The notes under the pieces were generated by a model, which had not been told where the DNA came from, ran no database searches, and saw only the letters and a program-made list of their open reading frames with translations. Source: RGIG3159 sp034927685 (GTDB lineage: Bacteria > Bacillota > Clostridia > Oscillospirales > Oscillospiraceae). Taken from it: a stretch of 64,000 bases of DNA. Of the stretch, positions 8,470-15,761 are shown one piece after another (position 1 is the stretch's first letter; every line of letters begins with the position of its first letter). The position numbers and the translations under genes were made by a program. The stretch lies in the NCBI GenBank assembly GCA_034927685.1, contig JAYFPO010000013.1:1-64000 (forward strand). The letters run 5' to 3'.

Positions 8470-8937
8470 ATGGATCAAGAGAAACTCCGCCGAACGGTGG
8501 AAGCCCAGTCTGCCAAAGACCATACGGCCCTGCGCCACTGGAGCTCGCGGCGAAAGCAGCGCTACGATCAGCTGATGGATGAGCCGCTTCTGCCACGCTT
8601 CTGCAAACTCTGCTTTCTTAGCATGGTGCTCGCCACATTCGTCATGGCGTTCCACGACGTCTTTGTTTTCCTTGCCTATCACTCCTACGACCTTGCGAAA
8701 ATGCTGAGAAACGTCTCTATTTCCGCTTTCTTCACCTGGCTGCTCTTCGCCGCCATGCTGATTCCCGGCGCGGCGGTACAGCTTCACCGGGGCTTCGACG
8801 ACCGGTATTTCGAGAGATTCGCGGGGCCGAAGAAAAACGGCAGACCGTACACGCCGCCTAAAACGCTGTTTCTCCGTTATCTGGCCGTTTCGTGCGCAGG
8901 TCTGTTGGTATTTGGTGCTTTTGCGCTCCTTTACTGA
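8470..8937 (+). CDS. Small membrane protein of unknown function
   Basis: I do not recognise a family. The 155-residue protein has a charged N-terminus (MDQEKLRRTVEAQ), then about three hydrophobic segments near residues 52-75, 88-109 and 138-155, with basic loops between. It could be a bacterial inner-membrane protein with its N-terminus inside. The ATG at 8470 is preferred because it lies downstream of the promoter at 8401-8429 and about 11 bases after GAGG; the frame is open further upstream but that part precedes the promoter. The gene converges on the next one and their ends overlap by 7 bases, with no terminator between them. Confidence 0.7.
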   Translation: MDQEKLRRTVEAQSAKDHTALRHWSSRRKQRYDQLMDEPLLPRFCKLCFLSMVLATFVMAFHDVFVFLAYHSYDLAKMLRNVSISAFFTWLLFAAMLIPGAAVQLHRGFDDRYFERFAGPKKNGRPYTPPKTLFLRYLAVSCAGLLVFGAFALLY

Positions 8938-9383
8938 GTGGACATCTTTTCCAGAATACCCTCGTAGAGCGTCTCCGTATCCGTTCGGCTGGAGGCGTTG
9001 ATGACCACTGTCGCGCCGCTCTGCAGCATCAGGATGATGCAGCAGTCCGTATTCTGATAGACGCAGAGGTAGTAGGTGCCCCAGGCGCTGTTTTCCCAGG
9101 TGCCGAAATGGCAGCCGCTCTTTTCCCCGCCCTGCACGGCGCTGCCGTAGTCCGGATCCTCCGCGAACATGACCTCGGTCAGGTCCGCATAGGGGACGAC
9201 CGTCACCACGCGGTCCGGCGCGGTAACCTGCAGTTCCGTCTCCCCGTAGGCGAGAGAAACCCCGGGGCTGCTGAAAATAAAATAGACAGCCGCAGCAACC
9301 AGCACCAGCGCGGTCCAAATATAGTTCTTTTTCCAGTATTTTTTCTGCATCTCCTGATCCAGCATGATATTCTGTTCGCTCAA
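8931..9383 (-). CDS. Single-pass membrane protein with PH-like domain, unknown function
   Basis: The 150-residue protein has a short cytoplasmic N-terminus ending in KKYWKKN and one membrane helix (about residues 22-39, TALVLVAAAVYFIF). A soluble beta-rich domain follows. Its pattern, a YGETELQV strand, then VVPYADLTEVMF, and a final amphipathic stretch TETLYEGILEKM, resembles bacterial PH-like domains, but this is a fold-level guess. It overlaps the convergent neighbour by 7 bases and is divergent from the acetyltransferase gene. Nothing in the context reveals its job. Confidence 0.7.
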   Translation of the reverse strand: MSEQNIMLDQEMQKKYWKKNYIWTALVLVAAAVYFIFSSPGVSLAYGETELQVTAPDRVVTVVPYADLTEVMFAEDPDYGSAVQGGEKSGCHFGTWENSAWGTYYLCVYQNTDCCIILMLQSGATVVINASSRTDTETLYEGILEKMSTQ

Positions 9384-9415
9384 GCGATTCCCCTGCTTTC
9401 CTTTTCGTTTGCTCT

Positions 9416-9445
9416 ATTCTACCAGAACAACCGCCCTTCCCACAA
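9416..9445 (-). promoter_or_regulatory. Possible promoter of the PH-like membrane protein gene
   Basis: TAGAAT (9421-9416) preceded at 18 bases by TTGTGG (9445-9440) on the minus strand. The -35 box is poor. It sits just upstream of the start of the divergent acetyltransferase gene. Confidence 0.4.
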
Positions 9446-9466
9446 CTATTATTTGAGGTGATGATC

Positions 9467-9967
9467 ATGCTCACTGGTACCCTGCGTCCCGCCGTGGAAT
9501 CAGAACTCCCGGCGCTGACAGAAATTTACAACGAGGCGATTCGAAACGGTGCCTGCACCTCCGACCTGAGAGAGTTCTCTGTTGATGAGCGTCTTCCCTG
9601 GTTCCGGGAGCATCAGGATCCGGCCTGGCCCCTGCTGGTCTTTGAAACTGGTAGCCGCGCCGCCGGTTATGTCTATCTAACGCCCTACCGGAAGGGCCGG
9701 GAAGCGCTGCGCCACGTCGCGGAGATCAGCTACTATGTGGATTTCCGCTGCCAGGGCTGCGGCGTCGGCAATACACTTCTTACGCACGGGATCGAAGAGG
9801 CGCGCCGCCTTGGCTACCAGAAGCTGCTGGCCATCCTGCTCTCCTGCAACGCGCGAAGTGCTGCGCTGCTCCGGAAACATGGCTTCACGCAGTGGGGCTG
9901 TCTGCCGGACGTGGCGGAGCTGCCGCGCGGCGTCTGCTCTCACCTCTATTATGGTCTTACGCTCTGA
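9467..9967 (+). CDS. GNAT N-acetyltransferase, phosphinothricin-acetyltransferase-like
   Basis: Predicted to transfer acetyl from acetyl-CoA to a small amine. The 166-residue protein follows the Pat/MddA layout: LRPAVESELPALTEIYNEAI at the N-terminus, an AEISYYVDFRCQGCGVG strand and loop containing the acetyl-CoA motif QGCGVG, and ARSAALLRKHGF near the end. Natural substrates of this subgroup are often methionine sulfoximine or sulfone, or unknown amines; resistance to phosphinothricin need not be implied. I start at 9467, eight bases after GAGG; earlier in-frame GTG (9458) and ATG (9461) codons are too close to that site. A large hairpin terminator follows. Confidence 0.85.
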   Translation: MLTGTLRPAVESELPALTEIYNEAIRNGACTSDLREFSVDERLPWFREHQDPAWPLLVFETGSRAAGYVYLTPYRKGREALRHVAEISYYVDFRCQGCGVGNTLLTHGIEEARRLGYQKLLAILLSCNARSAALLRKHGFTQWGCLPDVAELPRGVCSHLYYGLTL

Positions 9968-9993
9968 TCCCGTTTTTCACGCCGCCGCAGGAC

Positions 9994-10050
9994 AAGCCGC
10001 TGTTTCATGCTCCCGTCGGAATCCCGGGATGGTGTGAAACGGCGGCTTTT
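9994..10050 (+). terminator. Terminator after the acetyltransferase gene
   Basis: AAGCCGCTGTTTCA (9994-10007) pairs with TGAAACGGCGGCTT (10035-10048), 14 bp with one G-U, around a 27-base loop, and ends in TTTT. Confidence 0.7.
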
Positions 10051-10246
10051 CCGCATGCCTGCAGCTCCTCCGACGATTGTTAAATTATTATGTAAACAAA
10101 TTAATTATTTGCTGCTTACTGCTCGGTAAATTGCGCAGGTTATTTCCCCGATCTTTTTGAATTTCCAGCTAAATCAGGCCAACTACGGCTACGACGGAAA
10201 TAATACCGTACTTTCAAAAATTATTAAAATGTTAATAGAATATTAA
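10051..10246. other. AT-rich intergenic stretch without recognised gene
   Basis: About 200 bases of low-GC sequence between the terminator of the acetyltransferase gene and the promoter at 10247. A short plus-strand reading frame of about 36 codons (roughly 10133-10243) has no ATG or ribosome site and I do not consider it a gene. The AT content contrasts with the neighbours. Confidence 0.5.
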
Positions 10247-10275
10247 TTGACAAAGCAGTGTGATCGTGGTATAAC
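10247..10275 (+). promoter_or_regulatory. Sigma-A promoter of the O-antigen-ligase-like gene
   Basis: TTGACA (10247-10252) and TATAAC (10270-10275) with a 17-base spacer, near consensus. Transcription would begin around 10282, leaving a leader of about 90 bases. Confidence 0.8.
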
Positions 10276-10282
10276 GAGTCAT

Positions 10283-10373
10283 GTTGTGCAGGATAGCTAA
10301 CACATACCCGGTCTGTGTTGTGCTGTTTGCCAATGAAATCCCGCAAAAATAATGATGAGGCAAACTGACAATT
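10283..10373 (+). promoter_or_regulatory. Structured 5' leader of the O-antigen-ligase-like gene
   Basis: Two nested or consecutive pairings are visible: AACACA (10299-10304) with TGTGTT (10314-10319), and GTTTGCC (10325-10331) with GGCAAAC (10359-10365). The second stem contains part of the only plausible ribosome site, GAGG at 10357-10360, so translation could be limited by the fold. It does not match a riboswitch I know; I checked in particular for cyclic-di-GMP types. Confidence 0.35.
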
Positions 10374-11819
10374 ATGGCAAATACAAATCTGCAACTTCAT
10401 ACCTCTGCTTATCTGCCACGGGCGGAATACCGGCGCCGCGTCTACACGTCGCTGCCGTCTCTGACCCAAAATCCGGCGCAGGAAGCAGCGGAACGTTTTT
10501 GGCAAAGCCGCCTGTATTTCCCAGTGTTGTTTGCGGTCGCCGCGCTATTTCTGATGGCAGGCGAAGGCGTGGCAGGTGGGATTCTGTTGGTCGCGTTCGC
10601 CTGTTTCATGCTGGTGTTCTGCAGTGATCTGTTTTCGTGTCTCTTCCCGTTTCTGCTGACCATATTCGTCACAATCGACTATTTCAGCGACTACACTGCG
10701 CTGTTGCCCTACTGGTACATTGCAATCCCGATTCTTGTGGCGCTGCTCTATCATCAGTCCAAGTACGCTGTCAAGGTCCATATTGGCGTCTGCTTCAGCG
10801 GACTTGTGATGGTCGCCGCCGCGACCCTGTTGGGCGGCGTGGGGCGCATCTCGCTGCAGACCTATTTCAAGCCGGTGTCGCTCTATTATACAGTCGGCCT
10901 CGGCGCTGTCATGCTGCTTGTCTATCTCGGCGTCAAATCGCAGTCCGCGCAAGGCTGCCGCAGCCGGATGCTTTCCAAATTTCTGACGATTCTCTATGTC
11001 TCCGGTCTATTTGTTGCGCTGCTGCTTGCCCGTTACTATCTGATGCATCTTCGAGAGTTCCTCGCAACATTTTCCGTCCAGGAGCTCTGCTGTCGGAATT
11101 TCTGCGCTACCATTCTGTTGTTGGCCCTGCCCATTTCGTTCCAGAAGGCTCTGACGCGCCCCCTTCATCTGATTGGCGCAGTGGTGATCTATCTGGCAAT
11201 TCTGCTGACCGGCTCCCGCAGTGGTTTGCTGCTCGGCAGCCTGCTCGTGCTGCTCGGCATTGTATACCTGCTCCGCTATGACGCGAGACGGCGCAATGTC
11301 TATCAGATGGCGCTGCTGCTGGGTTCGGTACCGGTGCTGCTGCTGGGCTATGTGCTGGTCAGCTCTCTGTTTTCCTCCCGCATGGTAGACGGCAACTTCA
11401 TCAGCAGCTATGATAATGTCCGGCTGGAATTTCTTGTTCAGGCGTTGCGGGATTTCAACAACAACCCCATGTTCGGTCAGGGGCTCGTCTGCACTGCCAA
11501 CCGCGACATCTTTGAGGGCGCGCCTGGCAGCATGATCTTTTACCACAACTATTTTGCACAGATCATCGGCAGCATGGGGCTTGTCGGCCTTGCCGCCTAT
11601 GGCTTTCAGTTCTTTGGCCGCGTCCGGCTGCTCTGGAGCAAGCGCAGTCCGCTGGTCGTTGCCGCCGCGCTCTCTTTTCTCGGCGTTTTCCTGATGTCCA
11701 TGACCAACCCCGGCGAGTTCTGTCCCCTGCCCAATGAACTGCTGGTTGTACTGCTCTTTGCGCTGTTGGAGGATTGCCCGGATCATGCGGGTGCCGCCTG
11801 CCCCGGCACGGTGCAATAA
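10374..11819 (+). CDS. O-antigen ligase/polymerase-like polytopic membrane protein (Wzy_C type)
   Basis: The 481-residue protein has a soluble N-terminus of about 45 residues followed by roughly eleven to twelve hydrophobic segments. Two marks of the O-antigen ligase family are present: an ILLTGSRSGLLLGSLLVLL segment, and an extracellular loop ending FYHNYFAQIIGSMGLVGL, which matches the H-N-x3-Q...G-x-x-G pattern. Family members join or polymerise lipid-linked glycans at the outer face of the membrane. No glycosyltransferase or flippase gene is near, so the glycan is unknown and it may serve a remote surface-polysaccharide locus. It has its own promoter and a perfect terminator. Confidence 0.75.
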   Translation: MANTNLQLHTSAYLPRAEYRRRVYTSLPSLTQNPAQEAAERFWQSRLYFPVLFAVAALFLMAGEGVAGGILLVAFACFMLVFCSDLFSCLFPFLLTIFVTIDYFSDYTALLPYWYIAIPILVALLYHQSKYAVKVHIGVCFSGLVMVAAATLLGGVGRISLQTYFKPVSLYYTVGLGAVMLLVYLGVKSQSAQGCRSRMLSKFLTILYVSGLFVALLLARYYLMHLREFLATFSVQELCCRNFCATILLLALPISFQKALTRPLHLIGAVVIYLAILLTGSRSGLLLGSLLVLLGIVYLLRYDARRRNVYQMALLLGSVPVLLLGYVLVSSLFSSRMVDGNFISSYDNVRLEFLVQALRDFNNNPMFGQGLVCTANRDIFEGAPGSMIFYHNYFAQIIGSMGLVGLAAYGFQFFGRVRLLWSKRSPLVVAAALSFLGVFLMSMTNPGEFCPLPNELLVVLLFALLEDCPDHAGAACPGTVQ

Positions 11820-11861
11820 AAAGAAGACGCGCTGCAAGACTTTGCAGCGCGTCTTCTTTTT
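11818..11861. terminator. Bidirectional terminator between the ligase-like gene and yajC
   Basis: A perfect 20-bp stem (11818-11837 with 11842-11861) around a four-base loop, A-rich on one side and T-rich on the other, so it works in both directions. It overlaps the ligase-like stop codon. The loop-proximal part is CTGCAA/TTGCAG, a core shared with other hairpins in this window. Confidence 0.9.
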
Positions 11862-11868
11862 ATCTCTT

Positions 11869-12213
11869 TTACTTCTTATTCTTCCGCTCGGGTTTTGCCG
11901 CGGCTTTCGCCGCCTCGGCAGTGTTGTTTGTGGAGATACACCACTTGGCCAATTCCAAGCGGACGCGGTCTGCGCTGGTTTCAATGACGATGTTGTCGTC
12001 TTTAATATGGACGACGGTGCCAACAATCCCGCCGATGGTCGTGATCTTGTCGCCGACCGTCAGTGCGGAGCGCATGGCTTCCATGGCCTTCTTTTTCTTA
12101 TTCTCCGGACGGATCAGGAAGAAATAGAATACAGCGATCAGAACGGCAAACATGATGATGGTAGATACACCGGTCGTACCAGTACTCGTAGTCGTGGTCA
12201 GAAAAGTAAACAT
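11869..12213 (-). CDS. yajC: Preprotein translocase accessory subunit YajC
   Basis: YajC is a small membrane partner of the Sec translocon. The 114-residue protein has one N-terminal membrane helix (around residues 18-37, ending FYFFLIRPENKKKK). The YajC core follows: LTVGDKITTIGGIVGTV, then VIETSADRVRLELAKW. An Ala/Lys-rich tail closes it. The ATG at 12213 follows ACGGAGGAAG; upstream in-frame codons lie inside the promoter. It is 68 bases after tgt, a common partner of yajC, but it also has its own promoter. secD and secF, often next in line, do not follow: the gene ends at a strong terminator. Confidence 0.9.
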   Translation of the reverse strand: MFTFLTTTTSTGTTGVSTIIMFAVLIAVFYFFLIRPENKKKKAMEAMRSALTVGDKITTIGGIVGTVVHIKDDNIVIETSADRVRLELAKWCISTNNTAEAAKAAAKPERKNKK

Positions 12214-12244
12214 GGAAAGACTTCCTCCGTTATTAATTTCCGTT

Positions 12245-12274
12245 ATTATATCAGATGAGTCCATTGTATTGCAA
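12245..12274 (-). promoter_or_regulatory. Promoter of yajC
   Basis: TTGCAA (12274-12269) and TATAAT (12250-12245) on the minus strand with an 18-base spacer, in the tgt-yajC gap. Confidence 0.65.
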
Positions 12275-12281
12275 GTAGTTG

Positions 12282-13412
12282 CTAAATTTTTCTGGCGAGT
12301 TTTTCGGAATACTCGGCGCGGAACGCCGCAAAGTCCCCAACCTCCAGCGCGGTGCGGATGCGGGCTGTCAGCTCGTTATAAAAATACAGGTTGTGCAGCA
12401 CCGCCAGGCGCATCCCCAGCATCTCTTCCGCCTTGAACAGATGATGCAGGTAGGCGCGGGAAAAGCGGCGACAGGTAGGGCAGCCGCAGCGCGGGTCAAT
12501 CGGCGATTCGTCGCGCTCGTACTTCGCGTTTTTGATGTTGATTGCGCCCTCCCAGGTAAACAGCCTGCCGTGTCGGGCGTTTCGCGCGGGCATAACGCAG
12601 TCGAAAAAATCGATGCCACGGGCCACGCCTTCCAAAATGTTGCTCGGCGTGCCAACGCCCATCAGATAGCGCGGGCGGTCCTTTGGCATATACGGCTCCA
12701 CGGCCTCGATGATCTTGTACATGGCCTCCGTGCTCTCTCCCACCGCCAGGCCGCCGATGGCGTAGCCCGGCAGATCCAGCCCGGCGATGGTCTTCATGTT
12801 CTCAATGCGCAGGTCTTCGTAGGTTCCGCCCTGATTGATGCCCCAGAGCATCTGAGCAGGATTGACCGTGTCCTCCTGCGCGCAAAGCCGATCATGCTCC
12901 GCCTTGCAGCGCGCCAGCCAGCGCGCGGTGCGTGCGGCGGACGCCCGAACATAGTCATAGGGCGACGGGTTTTCAACGCACTCGTCGAAGGCCATGGCGA
13001 TGTCGGAGCCCAGATTTGCCTGAATCCGCATACTCTCCTCCGGCCCCATAAAAATGCGGTGGCCGTCCAGATGGGAGGCGAAGGTGACGCCCTCCTCTTT
13101 AATCTTTCGCAGCCCGGCCAAGGAAAAGACCTGAAAGCCGCCGCTGTCTGTCAGAATCGGGCCGTCCCAGGTCATGAATCTGTGGAGGCCGCCCAAGTCC
13201 CGCACCAGCTCGTCGCCGGGCCGCAGGTGCAGGTGATAGGTGTTGGACAGCTCCACCTGGCAGCCGATCTCCGCCAGGTCCTCCGCGCTCAGCGCACCCT
13301 TGATCGCGCCCTGCGTGCCGACGTTCATGAAAACCGGCGTCTGCACCATCCCGTGGGCACAGGTAAATTCTCCGCGCCGCGCCCTGCCGCAGGTCTTAGT
13401 TAGACGAAACAT
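12282..13412 (-). CDS. tgt: tRNA-guanine transglycosylase
   Basis: Exchanges guanine-34 for the queuosine precursor preQ1 in tRNAs with GUN anticodons. The 376-residue length is typical. Key parts are visible: TDSGGFQVFSL with the catalytic base Asp, GINQGGTYEDLR in the substrate pocket, GIDFFDCVMPARNARHG with the nucleophile Asp, and the zinc site RCGCPTCRRFSRAYLHHLF (three Cys, His). The pocket reads GINQGG where GIVQGG is common; other bacteria also vary at this position. It lies 15 bases after mnmA and 68 before yajC in a block of tRNA-modification genes. Confidence 0.96.
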   Translation of the reverse strand: MFRLTKTCGRARRGEFTCAHGMVQTPVFMNVGTQGAIKGALSAEDLAEIGCQVELSNTYHLHLRPGDELVRDLGGLHRFMTWDGPILTDSGGFQVFSLAGLRKIKEEGVTFASHLDGHRIFMGPEESMRIQANLGSDIAMAFDECVENPSPYDYVRASAARTARWLARCKAEHDRLCAQEDTVNPAQMLWGINQGGTYEDLRIENMKTIAGLDLPGYAIGGLAVGESTEAMYKIIEAVEPYMPKDRPRYLMGVGTPSNILEGVARGIDFFDCVMPARNARHGRLFTWEGAINIKNAKYERDESPIDPRCGCPTCRRFSRAYLHHLFKAEEMLGMRLAVLHNLYFYNELTARIRTALEVGDFAAFRAEYSEKLARKI

Positions 13413-13427
13413 GCATGTTCTCCGTTC

Positions 13428-14423
13428 TTATAGAATGATGCCGCCGCCCAGCAGTCGCTCACCGTCGTAAATCGCGGCGGCCTGTCCCCGCGCTGGGGCG
13501 CGCACGGGCTCGTCTGTAACGATCCGCGCACCGCTTCCCTCGGGATAGACGGTGCAGCCCGGCGTCTCCCACTTCGTGTGCCGGACGCGGACCCGGCCGG
13601 TCAGCGGCGACGCCGGCGCGTCGATCAGCCAGCTTACGTCCCGGACATGGAATTCCGTTCGGAACAGCTCCTCCCAGAGCACCAACTCGATTTCGTTGGT
13701 CTCCGGTCGGATTGCCCCGATGTAGAGCTTGCGCTCCTGATAGAGGCCCTTCCAGCGCTGGCCGACCGTGTAGCGGTGGATTCCCTCATGACGGCCGAGC
13801 ACCGCACCGTGAAACACGAAATCTCCGGGCCCCGGCACGGCGGCACGGCGGGATAACCAGCCGATATAGTCCTTGTCCCGGATGAAGCAAATCTCCATGC
13901 TGTCCGGCTTGCGGGCCACCGGAATGCCGAAGCCCTCCGCCATGGCGCGGACCTCCGTCTTGCAATAGCCGCCCAGCGGCAGCAGCAGCCGCGCAGCCTG
14001 CTCGCGCCGCAGACGGCAAAGCATATAGCTCTGGTCGTTTTCCGACCGTCCCATATAGATGCTCCCCTGCTCCGCGCGCGCATAGTGACCCGTCGCCACA
14101 TAGCGCGCGCCCAGCTCGTCCGCCATTGCGCAGAGATTTTTGAACTTGACCGCCGGGTTGCAGAGCACGCACGGATTTGGCGTCTCGCCCCGCAGATAGG
14201 CCGCCGCGAAGGGCGCGCAGACGCACGCCTCCAGCTCGCGGCGGATATCGCGGATCTCAAGCGGGATGCGCAAAAACTCAGCCGTTGCGGCCGCGTCCTC
14301 CCGTTCCTTCTCCGTGCCAATATCCAGATACAGCCCGTGAACGGCAAGGCCGGTCTCCCGCAGCAGTCTGGCCGAAACCGCCGAGTCCACGCCGCCCGAA
14401 AGCCCCAGCACCACCTGTTCCAT
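13428..14423 (-). CDS. mnmA: tRNA-specific 2-thiouridylase MnmA
   Basis: Thiolates U34 of tRNAs for Lys, Glu and Gln using sulfur relayed from a cysteine desulfurase. The 331-residue protein has the PP-loop LGLSGGVDSAV, the first catalytic cysteine in ETPNPCVLCNPAVKF, and the second in DSMEICFIRDKDY. The TVGQRWKGL segment belongs to the tRNA-binding region. It is somewhat shorter than the usual 350-370. I start at the ATG at 14423, which has GAGGG upstream and gives the normal MEQVVLGLSGG opening; the in-frame ATG at 14435 lacks a site. It starts 8 bases after the exonuclease gene. Confidence 0.94.
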   Translation of the reverse strand: MEQVVLGLSGGVDSAVSARLLRETGLAVHGLYLDIGTEKEREDAAATAEFLRIPLEIRDIRRELEACVCAPFAAAYLRGETPNPCVLCNPAVKFKNLCAMADELGARYVATGHYARAEQGSIYMGRSENDQSYMLCRLRREQAARLLLPLGGYCKTEVRAMAEGFGIPVARKPDSMEICFIRDKDYIGWLSRRAAVPGPGDFVFHGAVLGRHEGIHRYTVGQRWKGLYQERKLYIGAIRPETNEIELVLWEELFRTEFHVRDVSWLIDAPASPLTGRVRVRHTKWETPGCTVYPEGSGARIVTDEPVRAPARGQAAAIYDGERLLGGGIIL

Positions 14424-14431
14424 CCCAGCCC

Positions 14432-15130
14432 TCATCTTACGGCAAGCTCTTTTTCATAGAGCTTACACGTCTCGCGGTAGCCCTGCGGGGCGTAACGCAC
14501 CGAGGAAATCCGGCTCCCGGAGACGCCGTACTTTGGATTATAACCAAACAGGTTGACGTACCGCCCGAGATCGTCGCACTCCGCCCCCATGGCGGAAAGC
14601 AGCTCCAGCGTGGCCTTCGCGTCATCGATGGCGCGGTGGGTGTTCTGTGTCTCCAGCGCATAGGCCACCACGGCGTCCTTCAGCTTGTGGGGATACTCCC
14701 TCCGATCCTTGTAAACCGTCATGGCGTCCAAAAAGCCAACGCCCTGCAACAGCCCGGCCTTTCCGAACCGCTGCAGGAAATGATAAAGAAAACCGAGGTC
14801 GAACTGCGCATTGTAGGCCACGAGAAGTGGGCGCTCCGCTGAGAGGAACTCCCCTACCGTATCGCAGGCCGCGGCCTTTTCCACGCCGTCCGAGCGGAGC
14901 ATCCCCTCGGAAATGCCGGTCAGCTCCGTGATGGCCGCTGAGAGGCGGCGGCCGGGGCTCAGGCGCACCAGCAAGTCGCGTTCCCAGCAGGTCGCGGGAC
15001 GGTCCCCCGTCAGATTGACCTTCAGCATGCCGAATTCGATGATCTCGTCGGCCCCGGCGCGAAAACCGGTTGTCTCAGTATCCAAGACCAGAATGCTGTC
15101 GAATTGATCGCACAGCGAATTAAAATTCAT
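14432..15130 (-). CDS. DnaQ-like DEDDh 3'-5' exonuclease
   Basis: A 232-residue protein with an RNase-T/DnaQ exonuclease domain. ExoI is seen in SILVLDTETTGF (Asp, Glu). ExoII is YNAQFDLGFL (Asp), and ExoIII is THRAIDDAKATLEL (His, Asp), so all DEDDh residues are there. The last 50 residues, with YNPKYGVSGSRISSVRYAPQG, are an extension I cannot assign. It could be the proofreading subunit of a polymerase or a repair or RNA-processing exonuclease. The ATG at 15130 follows TTGGAGGAAC closely; the earlier in-frame codon at 15163 overlaps the upstream gene. Operon with mnmA and tgt. Confidence 0.85.
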   Translation of the reverse strand: MNFNSLCDQFDSILVLDTETTGFRAGADEIIEFGMLKVNLTGDRPATCWERDLLVRLSPGRRLSAAITELTGISEGMLRSDGVEKAAACDTVGEFLSAERPLLVAYNAQFDLGFLYHFLQRFGKAGLLQGVGFLDAMTVYKDRREYPHKLKDAVVAYALETQNTHRAIDDAKATLELLSAMGAECDDLGRYVNLFGYNPKYGVSGSRISSVRYAPQGYRETCKLYEKELAVR

Positions 15131-15144
15131 TTGTTCCTCCAAAA

Positions 15145-15618
15145 TCAGTCGTTTCTGGAACATTTCTCCGCATCGATCGCAAGGACTACCAGCAGCACCA
15201 GCAGGGCGTTCTGTCGGTTTCCCACGTCAATCATATAGGTGTCCGTCAGGTGCATCAGCTCCTTGGACACCTTGGCAATCAGGCTTCCGCGCGGATCCAC
15301 GATCCGGTAGTCCCATTCGAAGATCTCGCCTTCGATGTCCCAGCCATTGCAGTCCACCGTGAATCGCGGCCGCAAAAAGGTGAACTCCTTGCGGATGCAG
15401 CCGACGTATTGCTCGCCCACATAGAGCTCAAATTTCGGCAAAAAAGAGAGAATCCGCTCTTGCAGCGTGGCAATGTGGTTACCGGCTGCATCCAGCACAT
15501 GAAGGCGGTGTCCCCAGCTCAATTGGCCCTTGACCGTATAGACGGTCTGGCCGCTCTCGTCGTAGATATCATAGCTGTCCAGCCAGGAAAACAGCCGCTG
15601 CTTAAAAACCAGGTGCAT
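15145..15618 (-). CDS. LURP-one-related (LOR/YxjI) family protein
   Basis: A 157-residue protein of the tubby-like LOR family, widespread in Firmicutes and without established biochemical function. Signs are the opening MHLVFKQRLFSWLDSYDIYDE, the YTVKGQLSWGHRLHVLD strand pair, the ATLQERILSFLPKFELY core and a late hydrophobic helix (LLVLLVVLAIDAEKC) that in Tubby-like folds sits inside the barrel. It is the first gene of the exonuclease-mnmA-tgt transcript, with GGGAGGGC ahead of its ATG and a promoter 50 bases upstream. Confidence 0.8.
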   Translation of the reverse strand: MHLVFKQRLFSWLDSYDIYDESGQTVYTVKGQLSWGHRLHVLDAAGNHIATLQERILSFLPKFELYVGEQYVGCIRKEFTFLRPRFTVDCNGWDIEGEIFEWDYRIVDPRGSLIAKVSKELMHLTDTYMIDVGNRQNALLVLLVVLAIDAEKCSRND

Positions 15619-15664
15619 AGGTCAGCCCTCCCATCTATTGCTTGGCAAAAATGCCGCTGCGCCC

Positions 15665-15693
15665 ATTATAAACGCAGTGGGATAGAAAAGCAA
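15665..15693 (-). promoter_or_regulatory. Promoter of the LOR-exonuclease-mnmA-tgt operon
   Basis: TTGCTT (15693-15688) and TATAAT (15670-15665) on the minus strand with a 17-base spacer. It is divergent from the Crp/Fnr promoter that begins 17 bases away. Confidence 0.7.
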
Positions 15694-15709
15694 GGATGGA
15701 AAAACTGCT

Positions 15710-15738
15710 TTGACAACACCCGCCCGGACTGGTATAGT
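15710..15738 (+). promoter_or_regulatory. Promoter of the Crp/Fnr-type regulator gene
   Basis: TTGACA (15710-15715) and TATAGT (15733-15738) with a 17-base spacer. The AAAGGGG ribosome site follows at 15747-15753. Confidence 0.8.
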
Positions 15739-15761
15739 AGCAGCGGAAAGGGGCGTGACGT

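Noticed and set aside
10133..10243. Short frame reading ...ANYGYDGNNTVLSKIIKMLIEY in the AT-rich gap
   Set aside because: No ATG or ribosome site, begins right after a stop codon and lies upstream of the mapped promoter. Probably a chance frame or an unidentifiable remnant.
10283..10373. Cyclic-di-GMP or other known riboswitch in the ligase-like leader
   Set aside because: The two stems seen do not fit the conserved cores of riboswitch classes I can recognise. It is reported only as a structured leader.
14424..14435. mnmA starting at 14435
   Set aside because: No ribosome site ahead of it, and it overlaps the exonuclease stop. The ATG at 14423 has GAGGG in place and gives the standard N-terminus.
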